Origin: Apostichopus japonicus
Taxonomy: Eukaryota; Echinodermata; Holothuroidea; Aspidochirotida; Stichopodidae
Direction of reading: 5' to 3'
NCBI RefSeq assembly: GCF_037975245.1
Contig: NC_092566.1
Location: 14,205,001 to 14,247,500 of the forward strand
Length of the DNA: 42,500 bases
Shown here: piece by piece, positions 31,662-42,500 of the stretch
How the letters are laid out: every line of letters begins with the position of its first letter
How positions within the stretch are numbered: position 1 is the first letter of the stretch
Notes under the pieces: model-generated
Told to the model about the DNA's origin: nothing
What the model saw: the letters and a program-made list of their open reading frames with translations, nothing else
Database searches by the model: none
Position numbers and translations under genes: made by a program

Positions 31662-34219
31662 TTTGTAAAGTATTAATTGCTCTGTAAACGAAATAAAATC
31701 GTTTCACTTGTAAGATCATTTACCGATTGCAACACTTGGTAGTACATTTGCGTAATACGCCAGGAAGTCGAAGTTTTATTCTGCGTATCATGTATACTGT
31801 CTTTACTACGAAATCAGAGCAAGTGATCTATATGAATCAATATGTTGTCTGTAATCCATGCATCATTAACTCTTCAATACATGTGATTCCGACGTTAGCG
31901 TTCCGTTTCAATATATCGTATGGTTTATGATATCATTATCTGTCTGTATAAATCCGCCGCGATAAATCAGCGTAAAACATTAATTCGTGTTTATTTTTAC
32001 ACGTTTCAAATACTCTCTTTGCAAAATGGCACCGTACTTTTTTAAATGCATTTTTCTAGAGCGTGTATTATGTAAAGAAAACCATTCATCCGTTACATTA
32101 TTGTCAGCTATCATCCGCTATCAGTGTCTCAGGAAGCTATCACCTCTCCCTCTCTATATATCTCTCTCTGTTATATATACAAGTTACGTCGGAAACGTGT
32201 CATACCAGCATATTTCTTTTCATTCGTTCAGAATTATCTACCAGTACTTTTCGATTCTTTGAAATCCCAATAAAATGATAAAATGTACAATGTGACACCT
32301 TCAAGTTCAACTTTTCGAGCTAAAAAAGCTGATAGAATGGGGTTTGGAAATTTTTATTCCCAAATTTCAAGGTTAATTTTATTTGATAATATGCAAAACG
32401 TTAGCAAGGTTTCAGATTGTTGTTTAGTTAACGATATAGTTTAAGTTATTTTACGCATCCTGTGAAGTGTTTAGCGTAATGTAAGTCAGGCTTACCTACT
32501 CAATAACTGTACGCCAAATGTTATGCATGTAGTAATGTATGGATCTAATAACGTTAGGCTATCCTAGTCTAATAAAGCTACATACAAGCATGTGTTTAAC
32601 AACTAAACTAGGCCTAACTGACTTTGTACACAGATCGTACAATTTTGTTGGAGCCTTCTGTGATTAGAATCACAAGTATCGGCCCATGATATTTTCTCAA
32701 TATCTTATTAATTAACTCACTTAACTCCGAAAATTACCTGCCTTGTTGTTGCATGACTAAGGTGAAGAACAGTTCATTGTTTAAGTTGGCAATGTTTTTC
32801 AAGCCAAAATTCTGTGATATTTGAAGTTTTATTGGCCAAGATAAATTGTAGTATGCTTTTGGTACTTTTTAAAACATTCCCCACTTAGTGTGGGCCTTAT
32901 ACAAGTTATAGCTGACCCAGTGGAGCCTAGGGACAAGAAACTGGGTCATCTGACCCTGACAAAGTTTATAGTGGCTATCACATATTGTAGCTTCATTGAC
33001 GTCATTCTAACCTTTATGGTGCATATATTTTTACAGGGAAGTTTGGAAAAATATTGTCTGACAGGAGTAAGGTTTATACTTAATATAGTGGCTACAATGG
33101 CTGCAATGGCGTCGTTCTAATTTTTGCCTATTCTATACTGTACAGGGAATTTTGGGAAAATGTTCTGTTGAACAGGAGTAGGGTTTGCGGTAGTCACCGA
33201 AAATTATTGTGTGTAATTGTCTTTGGATTTCCACGCCACAGTCACCGAACTATGTATATAGGAATAACGTTTGTTCTAAATCCGCTATTTTGAAAATGCA
33301 GCCTTCAGTACAGGATTAGGGTTCCAAAATGAAACAAACATGACAAAATATCGAGTCTGTGAACATGGATCTCACCTCAGTGTACGGATACCATAGAGAT
33401 ATTGTTCCTAGCACTGGTAGTTAGTGGGTAGCCTCGGAAAGGCGTTTTGAAATTGGGCAAATTTCGCACACCCTCTCGGTGTTATTTCATGCACTATACA
33501 TGTGTACTGTTCTAAGTATGTACCTGACTGCACAACTGCAAGGATTGGAGGAATCATCTTATCGCAAGACACGAAAAATATAACATTAACACAATATTAT
33601 ATAGCATTAACATCAGTGGAAATGTACATACATCTAAAAGAATTAAAGTGTCTCGATCACGTGAATCACATTGCATAGAAAACTGTTTAACTGTGTGTAC
33701 CCACTTCAAAATGTTTTTAGCTGTACGCCCGCACTGTACATCTATCGTGGTCTGTCTGTATAGGCCGGGTCCTACATCTTGTGTACAAATTTCGAGAAAT
33801 TGATAGGTCAAAAATTATACTGTATACTCGGTATGACCTGGTATGAAAGTTGGCATACCGTTTTTCAGCTTTCTGTCATATTGGCATGTATTATAACAAA
33901 AAAATTATGAAGAACTTCACACTGACAGCATCCTTTTTGGGCTGGACAGGTCGTTGCATATTTGTACTCAGAAGGCCTTTGCAACATTGTAAATTAAAAT
34001 ACTGATAGATGAAATGCCATTTGTTGAGATATTGTCTCGCAAATATGAACTCAAAGGGGTCATTTAAGATGCTAATAAACGATCCATCAGATCTTATGTA
34101 TTTCATATTTTGTAGAACATCCGAGAATAAAATGAACTCTGAAAGGTGATGGATGTGTTCTAAGTAGAGCAATTCAATCAACATATTCTACTGCACTATG
34201 TGGCCTCATTATGATTTTA
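31662..34219. other. Intergenic, no gene recognised
   Basis: Contains a CTCTCTATATAT pyrimidine stretch near 32147-32175 and a ~109 bp tandem duplication (next entry). I searched both strands by eye for ST8Sia exons 1-4, 6 and 7 without success. Confidence 0.4.
32964..33190. repeat. Diverged tandem duplication, ~109 bp unit
   Basis: Copies near 32964-33078 and 33072-33190 share GTGGCTAYMA, GTYRTTCTAA, TACAGGGAA-TTTGG-AAAAT and AACAGGAGTA-GGTTT, the copies 109 bp apart at the ACAGGGAA marker (33033 and 33142). Roughly 70-75% identity by eye. Confidence 0.65.
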
Positions 34220-34617
34220 AATTTCGAAGGGTTCAAGAAGCCAATTATGGCTCATCAACGAACTCCAAAGCAATTTGATGATGGATGAACACCGGCGAAG
34301 GCTTGCCGTCTCTTCTCGAATAGTGTTCAGAGAGTAACAAACAAATCCCACTCACTGGACCGTCATTAACATCCTCATCCAACAGACGTGAGTAGAACTC
34401 TCAGACTTAGTCACTTTTTTAAATGCCGAGAAAGGTGGTACCAACCTGGTCGTCTCCACTGCCGTGCAGCCATGAACTTAATTACCCATCACTGAAATGC
34501 ACCAAATTACAACGAAACTTAAAAAACCATCAACAACTGCAGTATAGTAAGTATCAAGGCACGAGTAGGAATCGAACCCCGTCCTCTGTAGCGCAAAGGG
34601 GTTCTGAACCATTATTT
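34220..34617. repeat. Interspersed repeat copy 1
   Basis: Shares with 41925-42400, in the same order, GAAGGGTTCAAGAAGCCAA / AAGGGTTAGGAAGCCAA, GTGTTCAGA-A-GTAC-like, ATTAACATCCTCATCC / GTTAACGTCCCCATCC, CAGACG / CGGACGAG, and a CACTTT-T-AAATG region. The right end on the minus strand has GGGTTCGATTCC, a box B-like sequence, which would fit a pol III-derived element. Confidence 0.5.
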
Positions 34618-35499
34618 TAATTTTCATGACGAAGAGACAGAAAGTATGATAAATTCTGTTTTTAGCTTGATCATGTAACCCAATATGCTAACGACAATGT
34701 TGGATTCTGGGTCATCAGAAACCTGTTGATTTCACATGACTGTCAAATCTATCTAAACTACTTTTTACACTTCACAGGATAACACTGTTCAAAACCGTCA
34801 TAGAGTAGCATGAACGCCTCCATAAAGTGTATGACGCTTTTACCTTGACAGGCTGGAAGGAAGTCCCTGGTGGATAACACTTTACCTGATATTTTTCTGT
34901 TCTGGAATTCAAAGAGGAGACTTCGGAAACCAATACCACAAGCTTATCAGAGAACTAAGTATTGTTTTAATGAAAGACAATATTAAGATACCAGCAAAAT
35001 AACCTATAATAATAATACTACTAAATATAATACTAATATAATACTATAATAATAATACTAATAAATACCACGTGACTTACAAGAGTATGCAAAACGTAGT
35101 ATTACATCTTGGAATTGTGTTTTAAGTATTCAAGAATCTTCTGTGGAATTAGTTTCATGTTTTAGTTTTCACGGGATGGAAATATGATTTTGGCCAACTT
35201 TTCGACACTCTCGTTGACTGAATAATACTGAACGTGCCTGTTTCTCTTGAACAACATATTTCACCGTATTTATCTGTATTCTTTGTATTTTCCTCCCGAT
35301 CGTGCATTGGTAACTTCAATCAAAAACTCAATCAACTGTAATTGTTGTTTTCGTCTCGTACAGCGACACCGCCAAAATTCAAGTCTGTATGACTTCACTG
35401 ATCTTGAACATAACAAGTTTCGCGAGGTCAGATTCCAAACTGCTATGTGTACTGCTATGTCTTCGAATGCAATTGAACCACATATCATATAGTTGCATC
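34618..35499. other. Upstream flank of gene A, low-complexity AT tract
   Basis: Contains an ATAATACTA-type low-complexity tract near 35008-35068. No gene recognised. Confidence 0.45.
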
Positions 35500-35699
35500 A
35501 TCAATATAATATTTGCAACAGCAGGCCTACATTAAATTTGTGTCAATTAATTGAAGTCCTCGCGTTCTCAACATTAAGTTTTTTCCGTGGATCTTCCGAA
35601 CTTCCGTACCTTGGGTCATCGAGCACAAACAAATTCACATATATTATACATGATCTTATTTTAGTTTGTATCATCATTTCTAAACGGGATTACATCAAC
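35500..35699 (+). promoter_or_regulatory. 5' flank/5' UTR of gene A, homologous to gene B 5' flank
   Basis: TTTGTGTCAATTAATTGAAG at 35538, CTCGCGTTCTCAAC and CCGTGGATCTTCCGAAC match the reverse complement of 27770-27870 upstream of gene B. The open frame into exon 1 continues upstream to 35493, but I take the ATG at 35700 as start because B and C begin there. Confidence 0.6.
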
Positions 35700-35902
35700 A
35701 TGGGACGACATTGTCGCATTGAGCGTCTAGGAATTATTCTGTGCTTTATATGTACTGTAACCGTTGGTTGGTGGTACACCGAGCACAATGTGCGACGATA
35801 TACATTGACAATTCAAGGCGAAGAACGAATAGACATTGTCAACACAAGAAACACGAGTGTACAGGCAACAGCAACATACCAAAGGAACATCTTTACAATA
35901 AG
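35700..35902 (+). CDS. Gene A exon 1 (signal anchor and stem start)
   Basis: The ATG at 35700 lies in ATCAACATGG. Encodes the short basic tail MGRHCRIERLG, hydrophobic IILCFICTVTVGWWY, then a stem ending NTSVQATATYQRNIFTI, identical in gene B. The donor ATAAG|GTAAAC is in phase 2. Confidence 0.92.
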
Positions 35903-38900
35903 GTAAACCCATCATTAAATGCAAGCGCCGTCTATGTGTAAACGCTAGATTTGAACGAAATCTGTTATATATTCATTAATGATAATTATGCTACAATTAC
36001 ATCACCGATTCATGTTTAGAGCAGAGGCCTAGGCCTCAAGGCCCTGCGAAGAAGAGTTTTGAATAGTTAGTAGGCATACGCAAAAACTTGATCACAATAT
36101 CAACAATCCTTTTGTTGCAGTTCAAAACTGAGCATTTCTATCAATTTCATCACAGTAATATCTCCAACCAAACTGCTATTTTTGATGAGCAGAACGAGAA
36201 ATTGTTTCTGTATGGAAAATTGTTACAACGTGAACACAAATTCAACGGAAAAAACATTGAAAGACTGAGGTAAGTAGCCTACATATATAAGCGTGCAAAC
36301 TATGATATGTTACTAAGTAAATGATGTAAATGGTGGCGGAACATTTGCCGATGGTTTTCTTCATTCAGTTCACATATTCCATCACAACAGTAGACTTGTA
36401 CATTCACACGAAATGTTTTTCCCGTTTCAACCTATGCACATATTATATGACCATTTCGTTCTTGGTAGATCATTATGCAGACCGAAGGTGTGTATCTGCT
36501 GTTGAACTGATCTGTGTTCAACTTGACAATACTGCCCAAGACACAACTCTCTCAATAACTATATAGCCCTGACATGACATATGCAGACATATGTAGTCAA
36601 AATGAGGCTCACAGTTATGGTGTAATATATGACAAAGATATGTTTAGTGGCTTGTGCATTTGACCAGAATCAATGATAAGGATTACCTTTTTTACAATGA
36701 TCCATAGTTCCTCTTAGACAAGCAGGTGGGTTATGTGATATTGCCAGGTGGAATATTCAAAAAGTTTTCATTCAGTTACCTGTAAGTTTATGTAATTCTA
36801 TAGCATGATCGTGAATAATTCTCCTCAACTCTTAACCTTATATATGCCTCAATGATTATTCAACGCTGTTGTGGGTGGTCCTTTATATTTACTTACCACC
36901 ATTGAAAGAAAAATACAAGAATACAAATTACAATGTTTTACAGACAGGAAACATTTTGTTTTCCTTTTTGCATAGGGAAGAAATTCACCAGGAGTTGGGA
37001 ACAAATATAACTAATCTATTGTTTGTTACTAAAGAAAATTCTCCGATCGGATCAAAGTTACCTTATGTCAGTGGGAAAGGCCTCTGGAATGTGTCATCCA
37101 AATTTTATGAATCACTACCAAAGGTAGGAAAACAATAAACATAACGAAACAACTGTTCTGATGATATGGGTTTTTATTTCTGGACAACGAAAATCCTCAA
37201 CCCTAGCATTTTCGTTTTCTAACTAATTATAAATCAGCACGCGCCTCTTCAATTTGTTAGTTAACATTAGAGTATATGACATAATTTTTCAGTGAAGTGT
37301 GTCAGCATCTACATGGTCAGTGCTGTCCTTGGTTCATTTAACAACATGGGATCATCAACTTCCTATGTTTTACCTCATTCACCAGTCCAGGCTTGCGGAT
37401 CATTCACTGCAAGACTCTTGAAGTCACCAACTTGTATGATTGTATGTGAACATAGGTCTAGATACTCTATGGACACTTTTGCTCTGTACATGTAAATACC
37501 ATGTGAAACAGACACGATGGTGTAAAGCGAAGGAAACAAGAAATTTATGATCGAAGTTTAGTTCTAAAGCAAATTGACAAAAGGAAACGAGAGCTCGTGT
37601 TTAAGTCGGATACTTATATGAACGAACATAAAATCTCCCGAAACTAATCTCCTTTGCTATACAGTTGTTACGAACAAAAAGAGAGTTCACTAACATCTTA
37701 TGGGCAAATATGGACTCAGCCTGTATTGGAATTGGTAAATAATGAAAACAACACCAGACGCTCACGAACATGTGTGATATTCTCAGAAAAACCCAATTCA
37801 ACTCCAACCCATCTGCCAGCTCTCCCTGTGAAATCTTCCTGAAACATAAAATAACTGATGGTGACCGAAAACATGCTAACAAACTCCCTTCATTGGGTCC
37901 GTTTCGACTAAATCCGGACGCGTAAAGGTCTAGGGACACCTATGAACAACATTGTTCTAATCACTCTAACAGGCATTAGAAATCCTGAAAGGAACTGTAA
38001 CTCCCATCAAAATCCATCAAAGATTGACCATTTAACAAGTCTTTTCTTATTTTTTAGTTTTATTTACAATTAAATATTTAGCTAATTATGGACATTGATG
38101 ATGTAAAGGGGATTACTGCCTAAATATTTGTTATGTTATTACATTGCTGTCACAACCTTCGTTTCAAGGACACTGAACACAGTTCGTGGCCTCGGCCGGT
38201 TTTGTGATAATTTGTCTTCTTTGAAAAGAGGAACACCACATTATTCAAATGATATATTTGGGCTTGCAATGAGGGGTTAACTATAGGCTAATTAGGGCCA
38301 AAATATGAAATTTTAATGAGCGCAAAGCACCATATCATAGTTTGCACATAATTAATGAGTTTCCCAGATTTATAAAAACTACAAAAGTGTATATCTTGTC
38401 AATGAAATGAGCTTTTCATAAACTTTCAACAGATTTTGAATGATATTATTACACACAACATATGTACCGAATATGGAACAAATTGGCTAGGTGTCCGTAG
38501 TTCTTTAATTTTTCAGGCAACGTACACTACTCTGAGTGTGGTACTGTTCTTCTGTATCTCAAGAAGACATCACTGGTAGTCAGTCTAGTCGTTCATTGTA
38601 AAATCCAAATCTTACACTGTCAGATCAATTTTTATCAGAGAAAGGCGAAACCGCAAAAGGATCTGGAGGATCTAGCAAGACTGAGCCACGAGCGACTGAA
38701 CCGACAGTTGTTGAATGACTCTTTGAGTTCCTTTGACAAAATGCTCCTTCACGTCGTAAAAGACGTATATGGAAATCGTATAACGTACTTGATCACCTTC
38801 CGTTCCAACATCATTTATATCTCATACTTGAGAGGTTCTTGTCTGTATTTTCCCCCTTCCATTGATGTGTGTGATTTACTACGTAGTTATCAGTGACCAA

Positions 38901-40301
38901 ATCATTCTCCCTCGACTGATGATTGTAGATGGGTGCCATAGCACTCACCCACCCCCTCACAAAAACCACTGGTAATGTAATGAAAGCCTTGTTTTGAGAC
39001 TGCAAAAGTATTTAATACTACGTTCAAAATTCGTAGGCCTACCGATTGATGAGAATATATCATGATAAGAAAAACAATAGATCAGACTTGTCTATTGGGA
39101 TTGAGTAAGGTAAATGGAATGCAGCCAACATTACCAGGTGCTCTCTAAACCAATATTAACGGAATGTAAAATTGATTGTTCAGACTTCCAACCAGCAATG
39201 TATACAAACTCGTTATTATAGCTGCAACAACATTGCACTATTATAATCGCTATATTAACGCAATTAATACAATTAATCTGATTTTCGAGAAGAGTTTAAA
39301 CATACATGTTGATATTATACGGGAATATACAAACTTGAATCGTCTGGAGTCGAGTGGGCGTGATGAAACGGTAAAATACATATAGACATTGCGCTATTTT
39401 TACGAGTAATATAGATAAATAAGTTTACTGATGTATATAACAAGCGTCCGTACACGTCAATTTAAATTTTGATATTAATTCATACTTCATAATAAATGAA
39501 GGGCAGCTGTTGTTACATTTTGCACTTGTCTTTGTTTACGGTAGGTGTGTAACATACAATATATAGACCGCCGGTATTGGTTTGATGATTCAATCAAAAC
39601 TGCTATATATTTATTTAAAAATTCATCACGTTCAGTCTCAATCCCGGTTATTCTCTTAACATTGACCTATTTTACTTGGCATTGAGATTGACCCAACACA
39701 TTTTTGGGACAGTGCCACTCACATACACTTATTAAGAGTTTAAAGTGTCAACATTATTTTCTTATTGTTCATTTTTTTTACATTCAGAACTATACGTTTA
39801 ATAGGCTAAGCCGGTGCAGTGTGGTAGGCAACAGCGGTTCTCTCCTACACTCTAATTGTGGAAGGCATATAGACGAAGCTGAGTTTGAATATAGGTAAGT
39901 TGACATGAGAGTAATATACCTTTTGGATAACAAATCGTATTGCAGTAAACGGGGGAAAGATAAATTTGAGACATATTGGAGCAAATACTCTGTGTTGTTT
40001 TCTTGGCGGAGCATGCATGGTAAAGAAAGTAGGGACATTTAGAAAGTGCGCTGATTGTGCTTATTGAATTGACTTGCGTAAATATGTATATGTGGAATCT
40101 CACATTCAAAAGCAGTAAATCCCTACGATTTCTTCTTCTGTCACCACTTTATTGTCAAATAATCATGAATTTCAACGGCATTTGAAATATTCTCTTTTTA
40201 AAATTCTGCAGGTGTAACGCTGCACCCTTGAAACCTTTTGCAGCTGATGCAGGAGCTAAAAGTAACCTTACCTCTTTTAACCCAAGCATCTTTCGAAAAA
40301 G
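35700..40301 (+). CDS. Gene A: ST8Sia-like alpha-2,8-sialyltransferase, exons 1-5, 3' part beyond window
   Basis: Plus-strand paralogue of gene B in divergent orientation. Exons are 35700-35902, 36156-36269, 36976-37123, 39788-39894 and 40212-40301 (203, 114, 148, 107, 90 nt; 662 nt, the same total as the first five exons of B). All phases agree. The 220 residues readable comprise the signal anchor (about residues 12-27, IILCFICTVTVGWWY), the stem with sequons NTS, NIS, NQT, NIT and NVS, and all of sialylmotif L (C165, VGNSG, C179, CNAAP, NPS). Exons 6 and 7, carrying motifs S, III and VS, are not found up to 42500; in B the corresponding intron is 3.6 kb, so they may lie just outside. If they are missing, this copy would be inactive. 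Predicted role is as for gene B: Golgi sialyltransferase using CMP-sialic acid. Confidence 0.9.
35903..36155 (+). other. Gene A intron 1 with a second, upstream acceptor
   Basis: 253 bp. Acceptors at 36119-36120 (TTTTGTTGCAG) and 36154-36155 (TTTCATCACAG) lie 35 nt apart; only the second keeps frame with exon 1. Confidence 0.8.
36156..36269 (+). CDS. Gene A exon 2 (stem region)
   Basis: T completes AG|T (Ser), then NISNQTAIFDEQNEKLFLYG and KLLQREHKFNGKNIERL; the donor CTGAG|GTAAGT is in phase 2. Sequons NIS and NQT. Confidence 0.9.
36270..36975 (+). other. Gene A intron 2
   Basis: 706 bp GT-AG intron. The segment 36560-36840 matches gene B intron 2 in reverse complement; the LINE of gene B is absent here. 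Confidence 0.7.
36976..37123 (+). CDS. Gene A exon 3 (end of stem)
   Basis: The acceptor CTTTTTGCATAG is followed by G, which completes Arg. 148 nt encode EEIHQELGTNITNLLFVTKE then NSPIGSKLPYVSGKGLWNVS then SKFYESLPK; the donor CCAAAG|GTAGGA is in phase 0. It keeps the NVSxxxYExLP ending of vertebrate ST8Sia2. Confidence 0.95.
37124..39787 (+). other. Gene A intron 3
   Basis: 2.7 kb. Its first 660 bp contain the blocks conserved with gene B intron 3 (37290-37509 and 37605-37785). The rest is AT-rich and shows nothing I recognise. Confidence 0.7.
37290..37785. other. Intron 3 block conserved with gene B intron 3
   Basis: Counterpart of 22880-23380. The segment 37290-37509 aligns gaplessly; the core 37313-37414 differs at one position by hand count. 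Open in one frame for about 67 codons, but the differences between the two copies in that frame are nearly all amino-acid changing, so coding constraint is not supported. Confidence 0.85.
39788..39894 (+). CDS. Gene A exon 4 (first half of sialylmotif L)
   Basis: The acceptor TTTTACATTCAG is in phase 0. Encodes NYTFNRLSRCSVVGNSGSLL then HSNCGRHIDEAEFEY; the donor TATAG|GTAAGT is in phase 2. Sialylmotif L core intact. Confidence 0.96.
39895..40211 (+). other. Gene A intron 4
   Basis: 317 bp intron. GTGGAATCTCACATTCAAAA near 40092 matches gene B intron 4 in reverse complement. Confidence 0.75.
40212..40301 (+). CDS. Gene A exon 5 (second half of sialylmotif L)
   Basis: The acceptor AAATTCTGCAG is followed by G, completing Arg. 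Encodes CNAAPLKPFAADAGTKSNLT then SFNPSIFRK; the donor AAAAAG|GTTAGT is in phase 2, the same GTTAGT donor as in gene B. Confidence 0.95.
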
Positions 40302-40504
40302 GTTAGTTCATATCGGTTGTGCAGTGATCTATCTATTTAACAACATTGCTATTATGCCGGTTTGTACATCTTTAACGGTAAGCCAACATTGTTGAAGCAT
40401 GTGTAAAGAGAATGTCTGATAATATGCTCAGTGTACATCCTGTTGGAAAATGGGTTGAATCATCGATCAACGAGCGTGACTAGTAGTTGATCTTTATTAT
40501 TATC

Positions 40505-41262
<758 letters not shown>

Positions 41263-41924
41263 TATATTTAAAGTTGAAACAAATAAGCGAAATCTCGTAG
41301 TAAACGTTTAGGACGAACGTTGGTTGAAGCACCGTGATACAATTTCTGTCAACCAGTGACAGAACTGCATATCTTTGGGATTTGTGCACACGTGGGGATG
41401 GAGGCAGCGTAACATAGCATATGAAATAGAAACAATCGAAATCTCAGAGTTCTCGTTATGGACCTCTGCATGTCGCGTACACCGTGATATATGGAATATG
41501 CGTAACTTTTTTTCCGTTAAATCAAGGACTGTACAATATACTCCGATACGTCGTTTCATAAACGTTTTGTTTCATGTGATTTTATGTAATTTTATTAGTC
41601 GGAGTGTTAAGAAAAATTAAGCGCCGAGTTGCTAGGAAACCAATAAAATACTAACATTCATGAGAATTATAATATTATTTTCGCCATAGACGCAAATCCA
41701 CTGGCAAACCATGTTTAATATTCCAACTTCAGGTCGTATTGATCTATGGATATAGTATAGTTAAACTAATTTGGGCGGGTCTGGGATGGATGAACGGTTT
41801 AATTTCCCATATGGAAGTCATTTAAATTTTGGCTCTGATAATCTGTTCTAATGTAGCCTACGTCAATGACAACCTCCTTTTATCAAATTCACAAGTAAGT
41901 TAGTGACGTCTAGTCTAGAATATC
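41263..41924 (+). other. Presumed gene A intron 5, nothing recognised
   Basis: Two overlapping open frames of about 80 codons, one on each strand, lie near 41308-41620, but neither has a recognisable motif or matches gene B exon 6. Confidence 0.4.
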
Positions 41925-42400
41925 CCAAGGGTTAGGAAGCCAACTGAAGCTCATTTGAATGCCTAAATACATATTCCCTCTAGAGAATTGTGACACACTT
42001 GACGTAACATTGTCATCATCAGTCTCGATACAAGGGACTGGGCCTGACGGTGAATCAGTTAAGTCGTTTAGCTTTTGTGCCCAGGCTCTATTTTGGGTGG
42101 TTCCTTAAGGTATGATGATACTGATCATGTATGAACGACGACTTTTACCAAACCCTTTCTTTTCGATGAGTGTTCAGAAAGGTACGAGACAGGATTTAAC
42201 TATTGCACACATTCCTGCTCTCGGGACCACCAGTTAACGTCCCCATCCGACGGACGAGATTGTATACCTCAGTTAGCATATATGACCACTTTCTGAAATG
42301 ATCAAGGGAGGTGAATGCAAACCATTCATCATCAATGCAATGCAACTACAGTGAATGTAGTTGCTTCGAGGTCATTGAAGGAACAGAACCAAACCCCAGT
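41925..42400. repeat. Interspersed repeat copy 2
   Basis: Similar to 34220-34617 in the order of shared blocks (AAGGGTTAGGAAGCCAA, GAGTGTTCAGAAAGGTACGA, GTTAACGTCCCCATCC, GACCACTTTCTGAAATG). Copy 2 has about 150 bp more between the first two blocks. Family not identified. Confidence 0.5.
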
Positions 42401-42500
42401 TTTCAGTTCGCAAAACCAGATATACCAAATCCGCGAAAGAATCCGCTCAACAATTTTGAGTAGCCTTTGTCCAGAGAATCTGCATGGTTCCTTGTGAGGA

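Noticed and set aside
33891-34184. 97-codon minus-strand open frame
   Set aside because: No motif, no match to any ST8Sia exon, no convincing splice sites; looks like chance in AT-rich DNA.
35493-35699. Upstream in-frame ATG at 35493 for gene A
   Set aside because: The extra 69 residues have no counterpart in gene B, where the region is non-coding 5' flank; ATG at 35700 gives a proper type II anchor.
36121-36155. Upstream acceptor (TTTTGTTGCAG) as the main start of exon 2 in gene A
   Set aside because: Joining it to the phase-2 exon 1 shifts frame and meets a stop before the exon ends; the second acceptor keeps frame and is supported by genes B and C.
37292-37495. 67-codon open frame in the conserved intron block of gene A
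   Set aside because: The homologous frame in gene B ends earlier in a stop, and nearly all differences in the shared part change the amino acid. That is not the pattern of a coding exon. Kept only as a conserved non-coding block.
41308-41620. Overlapping open frames on both strands after the TATC tract as gene A exon 6
   Set aside because: Neither translation matches gene B exon 6, and no acceptor in the required phase precedes them.

Overview
This is an animal (intron-containing, AT-rich, transposon-rich) nuclear genome window. Its only recognisable protein-coding genes are alpha-2,8-sialyltransferases of the ST8Sia family (CAZy GT29). The abundance of ST8Sia copies, plus Penelope-like and CR1/L2-like retroelements and very long TA/TATC microsatellites, suggests a marine invertebrate deuterostome, most likely an echinoderm. 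That taxonomic guess is an inference with limited confidence.

Layout. (1) 1-4.2 kb: an old non-LTR reverse-transcriptase relic (minus), then a 2.6-copy tandem array of a ~913 bp unit. (2) 4.4-5.9 kb: gene C, the first two exons of a diverged ST8Sia-like gene on the minus strand, running off the left edge or broken. (3) 5.9-14 kb: no gene; several direct repeat pairs, a ~320 bp satellite that starts with an inverted unit, and a C-rich minisatellite. (4) 14.0-27.7 kb: gene B, a complete seven-exon ST8Sia-like gene on the minus strand. All splice phases agree and the predicted protein is 376 aa with all sialylmotifs. Its introns hold LINE fragments, a tRNA-like/SINE cluster, a 311 bp foldback and microsatellites. 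(5) 27.7-35.7 kb: intergenic, with a decayed Penelope-like element (minus) and an orphan ST8Sia exon 5 (plus) with a stop codon and lost donor. (6) 35.7 kb to the right edge: gene A, five exons of an ST8Sia-like gene on the plus strand, a close paralogue of B in head-to-head orientation. Its 3' exons (sialylmotif S and C terminus) are not seen and presumably lie beyond the window, after a ~756 bp perfect TATC microsatellite.

Genes A and B form an inverted (divergent) duplication. Homology covers the 5' flank, exons 1-5 and parts of introns 1-4. By hand count the exons are about 88-90% identical, while a 220 bp block inside intron 3 is about 92% identical, with a ~100 bp core differing at one position. 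That non-coding block being more conserved than the flanking exons is the most surprising signal here. All the genes encode Golgi type II membrane enzymes predicted to transfer sialic acid onto sialylated glycans; with the orphan exon, the window shows a local gene-family expansion with at least four loci in 42 kb.
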